From: an uncultured Lachnospiraceae bacterium
GTDB lineage: Bacteria; Bacillota; Clostridia; Lachnospirales; Lachnospiraceae
NCBI GenBank assembly: GCA_905236615.1
Contig: CAJORC010000238.1
Location: 1-5,928, forward strand
DNA length: 5,928 bases
Direction: 5' to 3'
Below the pieces are notes generated by a model. That model had not been told where the DNA came from. It saw nothing but the letters and a program-made list of their open reading frames with translations, and searched no databases. Positions 5,751-5,928 of the stretch are shown here, piece by piece. A program made the translations under genes and the position numbers. Each line of letters starts with the position of its first letter. The stretch's first letter is position 1.

Positions 5751-5928
5751 ATAAAAAGATTGTGAAATATGAACAAATGGAGATGAGTTGAGATTTTAAT
5801 AAAATCTTGATTAATTTTAAGATGAACATGAAGTAAGCAGAGGCTCAGAAAAAGGCTAAAAAAGGTGTTGTTTTAAAGCGTTAAACAACAGTATTTTTGA
5901 TAAAAAACAACACTATTTTTAGTAGAGC
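5751..5928. other. Gene-free AT-rich end of the window
   Basis: No open frame of useful length on either strand and no good promoter plus start. It contains a perfect palindrome, AGATTTTA-A-TAAAATCT (5791-5807), and the repeat/terminator element at 5858-5920. The next gene lies beyond the right edge. Confidence 0.6.
5858..5920 (-). terminator. Leftward terminator-like element with two alternative upstream arms
   Basis: Read leftward, GTGTTGTTTT (5913-5904) pairs perfectly over 10 bp with AAAACAACAC (5874-5865), which ends one base before six U residues (5863-5858). A second copy, TGTTGTTTAA (5890-5881), can pair with the same downstream arm with one bulged base. The duplication comes from a direct repeat of 16 bp with 15 matches (5883-5898 and 5905-5920, 22-bp period). 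It could terminate a minus-strand gene located right of the window, or the competing arms could act as an attenuator. Confidence 0.5.

Noticed and set aside
1..5928. CRISPR array, tRNA or rRNA genes
   Set aside because: No regularly spaced repeats and no cloverleaf or rRNA-like sequence seen on either strand.

Overview
The window looks like a chromosomal segment of a low-to-moderate G+C Firmicute, most likely a Lachnospiraceae member of the Butyrivibrio/Pseudobutyrivibrio type. This rests on AT-rich spacers with consensus sigma-A promoters, strong GGAGG ribosome-binding sites, a lipoprotein with an Ala/Ser/Thr/Glu-rich tether, a LoaP-type NusG paralog, an Rpn-family PD-(D/E)XK gene and an ISL3 remnant. 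The genus is inferred from general gene style and was not tested.

Left part (1-1873). A leftward operon encodes a polar amino-acid ABC importer: a substrate-binding lipoprotein (619-1668) followed 15 nt later by a membrane permease that runs off the left edge. A near-perfect promoter (TTGACA, 17 bp, TATAAA) reads into it, and a 6-bp inverted repeat sits at the predicted transcription start. The ATPase and any second permease should lie further left, outside the window.

Middle (1874-3945). Divergently transcribed is an Aes/HSL-like alpha/beta hydrolase with a cre-like palindrome just before its ribosome-binding site. After a 325-bp spacer with a candidate promoter and overlapping hairpins comes a NusG paralog of the LoaP type. 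Its real start is ATG 3126, and it appears to carry an NGN domain plus two KOW-like domains instead of one. A hairpin terminator follows it.

Right part (3946-5928). A strong extended -10 promoter drives a ~165-nt leader containing a 10-bp long-range closing stem, then an Rpn/PDDEXK-type gene (4188-5216) that ends at a clear intrinsic terminator. Facing it is a truncated ISL3 transposase. Its 5' end is repeated in inverted orientation 44 bp upstream. The last ~180 bp hold no gene but contain a leftward terminator-like element with two competing upstream arms.

How the parts relate. LoaP proteins usually sit at the head of long polysaccharide or natural-product operons and let RNA polymerase read through terminators in them. 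Here the next ~2 kb hold an Rpn gene and IS debris instead, so the target operon may start right of the window, have been displaced, or lie elsewhere. I see no clear multi-gene defence or novel enzymatic system. The most interesting items are the tandem-KOW LoaP, its leader, the structured leader of the Rpn gene, and the inverted repeat at the ISL3 start.
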